Source: Nocardia macrotermitis
GTDB taxonomy: Bacteria > Actinomycetota > Actinomycetes > Mycobacteriales > Mycobacteriaceae
Direction of reading: 5' to 3'
Assembly (NCBI RefSeq): GCF_009604405.1
Contig: NZ_WEGK01000002.1
Location: forward strand, 248,001 to 312,000
DNA length: 64,000 nucleotides
The notes beneath the pieces were generated by a model. The model worked only from the letters and a program-made list of their open reading frames with translations, ran no database searches and had not been told where the DNA came from. The stretch's first letter is position 1. Each line of letters begins with the position of its first letter. This document shows, piece by piece, positions 11,901 to 23,900 of this stretch. The translations under genes were made by a program, and so were the position numbers.

Positions 11901-14900
11901 GGCCCTTGCCTTTCGGATCCCCGGGCAGGTCCGGGGTGTCGGTGAACGGTCCCGGGTTCGGCGCGAGCCCGGCGGAGCGGCTCGGGTCCGCGGGCAGCAG
12001 CAGCTCGGCGTGCAGTACGGGCAGGCCGCGGGCAGGACGCTCGATCCGGGTGATCCGGTAGCGGGCGTCGCGTTGCAGGACGAGTTCGAGCTTGTGGCGA
12101 TCGCGGGCGTCGCTGCCGATGTAGACGCCGCGCGCTCCGGGCGGAACAGTCAGGGACACATGGTATTTCGTCGTGTCCGGCATGTGCCGGCCGCGGGCGG
12201 AGAACGACGTGGACAGGTAGCCGGGTTCGTGCTGGATCGCGCCGACCAGCAGATCGGGGTTCCGGTCGCCGAGCGGTTGCCCGTCCGCGGCGTTCAGGAA
12301 ATCGATCGTGCTGAGGCTGCGGGTGACCTGAACCGCGCCGTCCAGCCGCAGCGGGACGGCGGTCGCCTCGTCGAGCACCCGCATGTGCTCGTGCAGCGGG
12401 CCGGGGGTGAGTGGTTCGGACGTGTCCCGGGGGCCGAAATGATCGCGGATCAGCTCGTACATGCGGGCATCGGACCGGATCTGGTCCCACCGCGCGCCGG
12501 GCCGGGCAGCCAGGAGTGTGCTCGGTACCGCCAGCTGCTCTGCATCGGGCGACCAGGAGGAAACCCCCGCGCGCTGCAACTCGTACTCGCGAGACTTCCA
12601 CAGCTCGGCGCTGTCGACCAGATGCGCGACCCACCGGTCGATCCCGGCGGCCGTGCCGCGGCGCAGCGCGATATTGATCAGCGCGCCCTCTTCGTAGCGG
12701 CGCAGGGTGTTTCGCACCTCGCCGGACAGGTCGTCCCAGGTGCGCAGGACGTTGTGCGCGAAACTCTCGCGGGCGGCGTCGTCGGCGAAGTAGCGCACGC
12801 CGCCGACGAGCAGGCCCTGGTCTGGGAGTGAATCCGGTTGCGGCTCAGTCGAATCCCACGATGAACGGCGGGGTTCGCCGGTCGGTACGTATCGGACGCC
12901 CGCGCGGTTCGGGGCGGCGAGGGCCACCTCGGCCGTGACGCGTCCGTCCTCGGTGAGGCCGGTGAAACGGAACACGGTGTCGCGGGGGAGCAGCAGTTGT
13001 GGGTGCGCGGGATCGCCGGACAGCAGGCCCCGGACGCCGGGCGGCACGGTCAGCTCCACCCGGGGCGTCGATGACGTCTGCGCGGCGGCGGTGAAGGTGT
13101 GGTGCAGGATCTCCGCCCCCGCGCCGCCCGCGATGAGCCGACCGGCGAGCGTGCTGTCATCGCTCACCAGATGCATCGGAGTGGTGATCGGCAGCGGTGC
13201 GGAGGTGGCCTCGTCCAGCCGCCGGATCTGGTCGCGGAGTGCGTCGATGCTGAACTGCGCGTTCAGGTTCGCGCCGAAGTGGTCGTTCACTTCGTGGTAG
13301 CGATGGAAGTCCTCCACCACGGTCTGCCACTCGCGGCGCGGATCATCGGCGGCGAGCAGGTTGCGCAGGACGTCGAGCATGCCCGGTGCGCCCGGGTCGA
13401 GTTCCTCCTCCGGGACCTGCGCCATGCGCTCGAGTTCCCGGTGGAGGTCCTCGAATGCGGGCGGTTGCTGGCCCGGCCACAGGATCGCCATGCCTTCCGG
13501 GGCGCTGGCCGCCCCGTCCCAGTCCCGGACGAACCGGTCTGGATCGGCGAGGAAGTCGTCCACCACATCGGGTTTGCGGGTGTGGCCCACGACCGCGGAT
13601 CGGTGTTGCGGGCTCAGCTGATCGAGGGAGGTGGCCGTGCGCGTGGTGAATTGCGGTGTGCGCGAGGTGGTTCCATCGCCATCCATGGTGGTTCCATCGA
13701 CGCGGTGTGTGGTCCGGGTGACGATGACGTCCGAGGTGGCGATGCCCGATTCGCGGCGTCCGAACAAGGCGCGGATGCTGCGGAAGGGGGAATCCGTGGC
13801 TGCGGGGAGGGTTCTATTGCCCTGTGCCGCAGCGGATGTCGAGGAGGACGCGACGGCGGTGTCCCGGCTGCGCAGGCGGGATACGAAGCCATGGAGTCGT
13901 TGCAGTCCGCGTCTGCGTGCGGAGCCTGCCGCAGAGTCGGTGGCGCGAGCGGTGCCGTCGACTCCCGGACCTGCATTTCGGTGGCCGGTCCGGCTGGATG
14001 CCGCGTCGCCGTGCGGAATCGCCGATGAGCTACCGGTCCGGTCGGGGGCGGTGGACAGGGTTCGGTTGCTGCCCGAGTGGTCTTCGGGTGCGCCGATGCG
14101 GATGTCGGCGGGGAATTTGGGGACCGTCGTCCTGCGGGGGAGCAGGGGGCGGACCGTATTGCCCTCGGGGGTGTAGAGGATGGCGTGCACGCCGGCCGGG
14201 CGTTGCTGACCGGGCAGGGTGTGGGTGGGGTCGGCGGCGTCGTCGACGCGGATGAGGCCGTTGTCGTTGTACATCCGGTAGGCGTGCGCGCCGATGCCGT
14301 TCGTGTTCGGGGCGGCGTGGACGGCGACGACGAGGGCCTGTGCGCCGGGGCCGTGGATCTGGAGGTTGCGGACGATCGTGGTCTCGTCGGGGTAGCCGCG
14401 GAGTCTGCCGCCCGCGGCCCGCTCGAGTTCCCGGCGGGTGTGTCCGGACAGCGAGAACGGGAGACGCGGCACGCGGATTCTGGTGCCGGGCAGAGTGTTT
14501 CGGATTGCCGTGAGGGCCGCGACGACGCAGTCGTTCGGTGTCAGCGGCGGGGCGAGCAGGGTGTCGGCCGGGCGGTTGGTGACCGTCGTGTGGGCGGTGG
14601 CGCCGTCGCTGCGGACCGGGCGCGGCGTCGGTGTCGTGGTCGACGTGCGGAGGTTCAGGCGGTCCAGGGGGCGGCGGAAGAGGTCGCGGATGCTGCGGCG
14701 CGGGGTGTCCGCGGTCGGGCGGGGGATCGCGGCGCCGGTAGTCTGATCCGATGCGGTGATGCGGGATGCCAAGCGACGCAGACGGTTCCACGGGTTGCGC
14801 GAGCGCCGGGCCGGTGTGGCCGTTTCGCCGGAGCGCAGCGGGGTACTGCCGTCGGTCGCGGGGTCGGTGCGCGGTGTTTTCAAAGGGGTGAGCTCGGGGA

Positions 14901-17900
14901 CGAAGGCGTCGTCGAACAGCTTCACGTCATCGAGCGACGCGGCGCGCTTGGTCGGTTCGGAGCCCTCGGCGGCCGTGAAATCCTTGGGGGCCGAGGGATC
15001 CACGACTGGCATGATGTCTTCGTTCGGGTCCAGCTTCCTGACCGGTTTGACGCCCTTTGTGGAGGCGTTGCCACCGGACAGCTTCGTGTCGTCGAAGGAC
15101 GCGGCCCGCCTCCGGTTCTTCGGCGCGGCGAAGTCCTCGGGGAATACCAGGTCGTCTGAGAGCGTGAAATCCTTTGGCGCAGTGGGCTTCTTCGGCAGTG
15201 CGAGGCCGTGGGTCGGATTGAATTCGGTTGAATCGAAGCCCTCGGTGGTCGTGAATCTCATCGGGGACAAGGGGCCCATGACGGGCGTGATGTCCTCTTC
15301 CGAGTCGAGTTTCTCGGCGGGCTCGACATCCTTGGGTGCCGTGAAATCCTTGGGGGCCAAGGGATCTACGACGAGCATGCTGTCTTCGTCCGAGTCGAGC
15401 TTCTCGACCGGCTTGACGTCCTCGGTGGTGGTGCTGTCGGACAGTTTCGGGTCTTCGACGGACGCTGTTTTCTCTGCCGGTGCGAGGCCCTTCGGGATGA
15501 TGCCTTCGGTGACGGTGATGTCGTCGGACAGTTTCAGGTCGTCGACGGAAGCGGCTCTCTTGACCGGCTTGACGGCCTCGGGAGAGACAGTGCCCTTGGA
15601 CGGTTTCAGATCATCGAACGAGGTGGCCGGTTTGAGGCCCTTCGATGGTGTGAAGTCCTTGGGGGCGACGAGATCGTCCGTGGGGGTGGTGATTTCGGCC
15701 GGGTCGAACTTTTCGATCGGTTCGACACCGTGGGTGAGGCCGGTGTCGTCGGACAGCTTCAGGTCGTCGACGGATGTGGTTTTCTCGACCGGCTCGAAGT
15801 CCTTGGAGGAGGTGTCTTCGGGCAGTTCGAGGCCGTCGAACGAGGTGGCCGGTTTGAGGTTGTATTCGGGGGATGCTTTTTCGAAGGCACCCTGGTGTGT
15901 GAAGAAGTCGTGACGGGTGGGGGAGTTGGAGAAGTGGGGGACGAAGGGGCCGGGAAAGGTTGGGGATGAACTGGAAGGGGCTGCCAGTAGGAGGTTTTCG
16001 ATGGATTTGGACAGGGGGAGTGTGTTCTTGGAGGCGGTGAAGATGCGGGGGTCGATGCTGGGGGTGGTTTCGTCCAGGAGTACGGGGAAACCGGTGAACG
16101 AGTTGGCTCGGTTGGGGCGTCGGGTCGGCACGTCGGGGGTGATGGCGACTGCATTGCCCTCGGGGGGAAGGGAATTCGAGCGAGGTCGGCCGGTGTGGTC
16201 GACGGTCGACTCGTCCGTGAGGACAAGGGCTTCCTCGTCGTCGGAACCCGGGTGGACGGTCGCATCGTCGAGGGTGGATCGGAGGTCGGTGAGCCGGAGC
16301 GGGGGGAGTGTCGGTGCCATGACCGGCCCGGTGAGCAACTCGCTTTCCAACGACGTGTGCAGGGCGGTCGAGGGAGAGATCGGGTCGAGTACCTCGCTGT
16401 CCGAGGGCGTGTGCAGCGCGGTTGTCGCGGACGCCGCTGCGGCGAGTTCGCTGTCCGAGGGTATGTGCAGAGCCGTTGTGGCGGATGTCGGGTCGAGCAG
16501 CTCGCTTTCCAAGGGGGTGTGCGGGATGTTCGCGGCGGGGAGTGGGGTGAGTACCTCGCTCTCCGAGGGGGTGTGAAGGCCGGTCGTGGCGGACGCTGCG
16601 GCGGCGAGCTCGGCGTCCGAAGGGGTGTGCAGGATGGTCGTGGAGGATGCCGGCTCCTCGAGGTCGGTCGACTTCTTCTTGTCGTCCCCGAGCGAGGGCT
16701 GCGGGACTTCGGGAAGTTTCGTGGGGGTGGTCGAGGCCGTGAATTCGTCCAGCGAGTCGAGTGTGTGGGCCGTGAGGGACGGATCATGTTCCACCACAGC
16801 GGGAATGGGGATCTGTTGAACCGCATCGGTGGATGACGTGTGCGGCAATGTCGAGGCGGTCGTGTCGTGGGACAGTTCCGACTCGGAGACCACGGGAACG
16901 ACAGGGGACGCGGGAGGCTGCAGCGCCGATTCGTCCAGCAGCTCAGGTGATTTGACTGCTCCGATGGCCCCGAGGTCTTCCTCCGAGTCGGTGAGGTGCG
17001 AGGTGATTCCCGTTGGGAAGGGGGACTTCTTCCCGGACGGGTTGTTCAGATCGAGGCCGTGGATCGATATGTCGTCGTCGGGGGCGTGGATCACCGTGCC
17101 CGTGGGGGACGCGGGCGGGAGGATGAGCTTGCCGTCCGCGTCGTAGAGCCCCTTGTCGAAACTCTTGTCCAGTCCGCTGTCGAAGACCGCCTTCGCCGTC
17201 GGCTCGGTGCTGCCTCCGTTCTCGGATTCGGTTGCGGCTGCCGATGTTTCGGCTGCTTTGGCCGCTTCGGCGGCTGATGCGGCCTCGGCCGTCGCAACGA
17301 GGGACTCGTTGAACACGACCAGAGACTCGGCGAGGGCGCCGTCGAGGTCGTAGTCGGATTTGTAACCGAGAGACGCGGCGATCGCGGCATCGAGCTCGGG
17401 GTCGGCCGACTGCTGGGCCGACGTGGTCGGCTGCTTGGCGGGGGCGGCGGGCTCGACGGGCACGGCGGCCGCGCGCACGACGGTCGCACCGCCCAGCGCC
17501 TGGGCGAAGGTGAGGTTCACCGCGCGGTTGTCGGCGTCGCGCATCTGCCCGCGCTGGGCATTGACGCCCGGATACCAGATGTGATGGACGGCGTGTTGGT
17601 CGCCGAAGACCGTGAGCCGGGTGGGAGACGCGGTGGCGACGGTCGTGGGGGTGTACTGCTCGACGCCTTCGGCGAACAGGTGGTTGACGGCGCTCCAGGG
17701 CCTGGTCGAGGTACCGGTCGGAACAGCGTCGGTGCTGGGCACCGCGTGGTGGTAGTGGTCGTAGGCGACGAGGATCGAGCCGTCGGATGTCGCCTGGTCG
17801 TCCGGGCCGAAGGTCGCCCCGTCGGGGAGTTGCCGGTGGTGGAGGCGCACGGTGGTAGGCGGGAGTAGATGTGCCAGGGCGGCCGCGGCGGCGCGGGGCA

Positions 17901-20900
17901 CCAGATCGGAGATATCGGAGTTCCACTGGTGACGCGGCAGCACCTCGTGTTCGATCTGCCGGAGGTATTCCGCGAAGTGACGGTTGGTGTCCGCCGGTGA
18001 AATCCCGGCGGTCTCCTGCGCGGCGGTGAGTTTCTTGCCGCTGTTCTCCGCGGTGTTCCTGAGGTTCTGGAAGACCTCGAAGTAATCGTTCACCCGGGCG
18101 GGGTTGGCCAGTTCGAGCGCGGTCAGGTAGCGCAGGTATCGAATCCGGCGGTCCAGCTCTCCTGCCGTGCGGTACGGCTCGGGGTAGTAGATGCGCTCGA
18201 GGGCGTGGAAGAAACAGTCGCCGTCGAGGGGCATCGACTCCCACACCATTCCCGGTGGTGCGACGACGTCGTTCACGATGAACCGGCGCGCGCCGCGCGC
18301 GCGGGCGGCCGGCGTCGCGGCGGTGTCCGGCAGCAGCGACGACAGGGCTCCCTTCATGAAGCTGAACATGGACTTCTCTTTGCCGCTCTGCGTGGCGGTC
18401 TTCGCCGCGGCGGCGGCCTCTTTGTCGGCGGCGAGCGTGGCTTCGAGCTTCTTGGCTTCGGTCGCGAGTTTCTCTGCCGCGGCCGCGGCTTCGACCTCGC
18501 GTTTGTCCGCATCGGCTTTGGCCTGCGCGGCCGCGAGTTTCTCGGCCTTCTCGGTTTCCAGCTTCTTGGCCGCCGCTTCGGCCTCGGATTTCTCGGTCGC
18601 GGCTTTCTCGTCTTCGAGCTTTTTCGCTGCGGCTTCGGCTGCGGCCTTCTCGGCTGCGAGTTTCTCTGCCGCTGCCTTCTCGTCTTCGAGCTTCTTCGCT
18701 GCGGCTTCGGCCGCGGCCTTCTCGGCTGCGTCTTTCTCTGCTGCGGCCTTGTCTGCCTCGGTGTCGTCTTTGTTCTTGTCGGGGTTCTTGGTGTCGTCGT
18801 CCTCGGTGTCGCTCGTCGGCTGCTGCTTCTTGGGCTTGCTCTTCTTCTTGGGGGCGGCCTTCTTCGCCTCGGCTTCTTCCTTGGCCTTCTTCTCGTCCGC
18901 AGCCTTCTTTTCTGCCGCGGCTTTGTCTTCTGCGGCTTTCTTCTCGGCTGCTGCCTTGTCCTCTGCCGCCTTCTTGTCCGCTGCGGCTTTGTCTTCTGCC
19001 GCTTTCTTCTCGGCTGCTGCCTTGTCCTCTGCCGCCTTCTTGTCCGCTGCGGCCTTGTCCTCCGCCGCTTTCTTCTCCGCCGCGGCTTTCTCGTCCGCGG
19101 CCTTCTTCGCGGCATCGGTCTCGTCGCCCTTCGGCTTACCGTCCTTCGGCGGCACGAGAGACGAATCATCCTTGGGCGCAATATTTTTCGGAAGGTTCGC
19201 GCTGTCCGGCGGCTTCTCGTTGGAACGCAGGATGAGATCACCGGTGACCCAGAGCGTCCCCTTGGGGCCGATCACCTCGACCACGGCCACCGAACGCAGC
19301 CGCTTACCCTCCGGCTTTCCACCCTTCACGTTGGTGCGGAACAGGCTTCGCAACACACTGCCGATCGCGACGGTGCCGCCCTTACCCGAGACGTCGCCGC
19401 CCAGCGGAATGCTGCTGGGGCCGCCGCGATCGTTGGTCTGCTTGGCCCCGCTGTAGCCGACACTCAGTGCGGTGCTGGTGTTTCTGCTCGACGAGGAGCC
19501 CATGCTGTCGACGGTGAATTCGAAGGCGTCGAAGGCGATCTGGTCGTTGCCGTCCTCCTCACGCGGCGAGTACAGGCTCATCTTGACGACGGTGTCGCCG
19601 ATCTTGACGCCCGCCGCGTGCTGCTGCGGGGCCGGCATCTTGCCGGTCTCCTCGACGTTCAGGAACGGCGCGGTGGACTGCGGTCCCAGCGTGACGAAAT
19701 CGCCGTTCGCGACCAGCGTGACCAGGCGGTTGTACATACCTTCGGCAACCCGGGTGCTGTCGTTGGTGTGCAGCGACGGGTCGACGCGCAACAGCGCCTC
19801 GGCGAACTGCTGCGACGCGTCGAATTCCCGGATGTCGAACGCCAGCTTGGGTTTCCACGAGGGCACGGACAGCAGCTCGCGCACCTTGCCAGGCACCTTC
19901 TCGGCAGGCTTGACGGCGGTGGCGGCCTCGAGGTCGATGGTTTCGAAAGTCCCGATGGCCTTGGCGGGCTCGAGCTTGCTCTTGGTCGGATCGAATCCGA
20001 ACACCTGCGGATCGGTGCGCGCGACCTCGGCCGCGGGCTTCTCCCCGACCTTCGGGATCGGCTTCGTGTCACCCTCGTGCACGCGCATGAAAGTGGTGGC
20101 CTTGACGGTGTCGGACCTGGACTGACTCGGTGTGGAAATCTCGTCGGGATCCAGACCCTCCACGACGCCCCGCCACTGCCCGGTCGTGATGAGCGACTTT
20201 CCCTCGGCGATCGCATTGCCGCTCGCGGTGAGGAGATCACCGACCTTGTCGAACACGTACCCCGACAACGTCTCGTCCATCATCCGCCAGTCGACCGTGA
20301 CGGTCCATTCGGAGGGGATCTTGAACTCGTACTGACGTGCGGCGCTGCGCTGCCACGCGCTCAGATCACGGGTCGAGTTGTGTACCTCGCTGTGCGTGCC
20401 CGTGCGCTGGACCGCGAGCGTCGCGCCGGGACGCTGCTGATTGCTCTGCCCGCTGAGACCCACGCTGAGCTGGTTGCTGTGACTGTGGCTGCTGCCCACG
20501 CTGGTCGCGCCCGGTTCCTCCAGCGAGTTGCCGTCGGCGCGGATGTGGCGGTGGACGTTGTCCAGGGCGGCGGTCCGGGGGACCATCTTGCCCTCGATGG
20601 TGGCCAGCGTCTGGCCGTCCGGCATGTCCTTGTCCGCTTGGGGGCGTTGGGTGAACGTGACGCCGACCATGCGCGGGATGCCCATGGACCGGTCGACGAA
20701 ATGGAACGTGTGTTTGCCCTCGGATCCGGCGTTGGCGAGGTTGCGTACGCCGTAGCTGGTGCTGTGTTCGTTGATCAGCGGTGCGACGCCGGGGTGGTAG
20801 TTGTTGTGGCCGACGACGGTCGCGCCGGGGGAGATCTTCTCCAGCAACGTCGTGGCGGCGTTCTCGAGCGCGCCGCGACCGTCGTCGAAGATGACCTCGG

Positions 20901-23900
20901 TGGCGCCGCCGAAGGCGGGCAGGGCCTTGGCCGTCTTGGGATCGTCGCGGCGCTTTCCGGTGTAGGCGTCCGACAGCAGGCGGGGCTCGACGGGTACGTA
21001 TTTCTTGACCGTTTTCACGGTGCCGTCGTCCTGTGTCTCGGATACGTTCTGCTCCTCCTGGCCCTCCGGGATGATGTCGAGATCCCATTTCTGCTCCTCG
21101 GCCGTCTTCATGAGCAGAGCCTTGTATTCGGGATAGTCGTGCAGGTCGTTGTCGGTAAGGAAGAACTCGAGCCGGTCGGGGGCGTCGATGACACGGGTAC
21201 GGGTGCCGTACGGCTTGCCGTGCACGAGGCCGGATATGAAGTTGCGCAAGCCCGCCTTGACGGTGACGGTGTAGTGCCCGTCCGCGACGAACCGGTACAC
21301 CTTGCCGCCGTAGTCGGAGGTCACGCGCATGCTGTCGGTGCCGTCACCCTTGGTGACATGGGTGTTGCTGGAGTTGCTGCTCTGCAACCCGCCGCTGGGC
21401 CGGAAGCTGTGATCGGATTCCTCGCCGTACGTTCCGCCGACGATGAACGCGCCTTTGTGGCCCTTCTGCAAGCCCTTGAACCGCATCGTGGCGTTGTTGG
21501 CCTCCAGCCAGTGCTCGGTGTCGACCGCGGCCGGCTTCACCGCCCTGATGTTGTCGAAGAAGCCGCGGATGTCGACGCTGTAGTCGGTGCCGGTCACCTT
21601 GCCGGGGATCTCGGTCTCGAACTTGTACGAGTCGCGGAAGATCAGCGGCGCGTACATGATCATGTGCTGCGGGGACATCGAGGCGTGCAGGACCGAGCTG
21701 GCCTGCGACGCCGGGTCGGTGGCGGGATCGCCGAATGCGGTGCGCCACACCCATTTTCCGATGCCGGTGGCCTTGCTCCAGGCCCAGTGCCCCCAGGTCT
21801 CGCCGTTCTCGGGGGTGGTCGTCCCGTCGTCGTCCTTCTCGGTCTCCTCCGGCCAGGCGCCGGGGACCTTCGGCTTCTTCGCATCCGGCTTCGGGAGCGG
21901 ATCGAGTTCCTTCAGGGGCTTGGGCGCCTCCTCGGCTTCGGTTCCGGTGGTGACGGCCTTCTTCGGGATGGTGATGGTCGTCTCGGGAACAACCGGGCCT
22001 TTGCCGAGCTCGGGCAGATCGATCGATTCCGGCTCGCTGTTCTGCTTGCGGAACCACGGACCGAGGCTCGGCTGCCATTTGCTCAGATCCGGAACCCAGG
22101 AGTGGAAACCCGCGCGATGGCTGCTCCACCAGGAGGACGGATCGTCGGTCTGCCCCGTGCGCGGTTCGGCGATCGGGAGTATCGGGCCGTGGTCCTCGGG
22201 GAATTTCCCGGGGATATCCAACGTGCTGGGGTCGAAGTCGCGACCCTCGGCGGCCGCCTCGAGTTCTATGCCGTCGATGAGGCCGGTCGTCGCCTCGTGA
22301 AATATCTCGGCGACCGCGTGGTTGGCCACGACGGCGGACAGCGGGATCCTGCCGACGCCGCCTTCGATGGCTTTCTTCGATTTCATGCCGAGGCCCTTGA
22401 CGATATCGGCGGGGAGGGCGTCCTTGGGGCCGTGATCCGCGCGCATCGTCGGCGGCCGCAGCTTTCCCTTGTTCGCTTTCGCGGTGGTCAGATACTGCGG
22501 GACGGCCAGGCTGACCTTGCCCTCGCCCTCGATCGGAGCCGGGCCGTGGCCGTGGCTGTAGGAGATCTCCGCGATGAAACGGGTGCGCATGCCGAAGATC
22601 TCGAGCCCGGCATCGCCCTTGTAGTCGTCCTCCGCGGAATTCTTCGGGCTGAAGGTGTAGTTCTCCTCGGCGTGGAACTGGGCGGCGCCCTCGCCCTTGG
22701 ACTTGCCGTAGTTGAAGTCGTAGGAGGCGGTCATGCTCGACAGCCGCTGGGTGCCGATTATGTTGAGCGGGTTGGTGAACGACGCGCTGGCGCCGGCATC
22801 CGCGGCGAGCGGGGTACTTTCGGTCTCCTCCCCGGAGGACAGGATGATGCCGCTGTAGTTCATCGTCTGGAGTACGGGTGTGCGCCAGTCGTGGGTGACG
22901 CCGTCGTTCGGATCGGCCTTCGGGTCGTACTTGCCGTCCGGGGTGTTGTACTCCCGGACGGCCTTGATGGTGACGGTGATGCGCGCGGGATCCAGACCCG
23001 CGGCGGTGGTGCCGTTGAATTCGGTGCGGAAACCGAGTTGGAGCATCTCGTCGAAGGCCGCGAGCTTGGTCAGCCGTGCTTTCATCTGCGAGAGTTTTCG
23101 GGAGTTCTCCAGGCGTTCCTCCGCGGTGGACCTCAGGTCGAGGAGGTCGTTCGCCTTGCTCGCCGAGGGGAGGAAATCCATATCGGAGACGAATTTCTCG
23201 ATACCGTCGAAGATGTTGTCGGGTATTTCGACCTGGAGCGGGGTGGTCAGCAGGTCGAGATTTTGCAGATGCAGCAGGTGCAGGGGGAGGAAGCGTTGTT
23301 CACCGGCCTGGGGTTTGCGGCCGAGGGCCGCTTTCGACGGCATCAGCATGTTGATCGGATACCGCTTACCGGTCGGCGTGGCGTCGGCGGTCTTGTCCTC
23401 GACCGGCTTCGTGGCGTCTTTCGCCGGTTTCGTGCTGTCTTCGGCCGGTTTCGTGGCGTCTTTCGGTTTCGTGCTGTCTTCCGCTGGGACGGTGTCCTTC
23501 GTGGATGTCTTTTTTCCGGGGTTGTTCAGGGGTGTGCCCGACTTCGGCAGAATTGGTGCTCCGTCGGGGCGGACGAATTTGACCCGGATCTCCATCTCGG
23601 GTGTGGTGTGCAGCAGGCGCGAGACCAGGCGCAGCGCCCGGGATATATAGCCGCGGCCACCGTAGGACAGCGCATGGCTGTTCTGGTGCGTGACCCCGGC
23701 CTTGAGAGGCGTGATATTGCCGCCGCGCGTCGCATAGCCGGTCGCCTCGTCGGATTTGCCCTGCGCCAGGCCCAGGGAGAATGCGAACGCCGCGCCGAGC
23801 CGGTTGGAGATCGCGGCTCTGGCCTGCGTGCGCAGGCCGCGCACCACGTTGTATTCCAGCCGCGACTGGCCTTCCGCGGTGACGGGGCCGGTGAGGGTGT

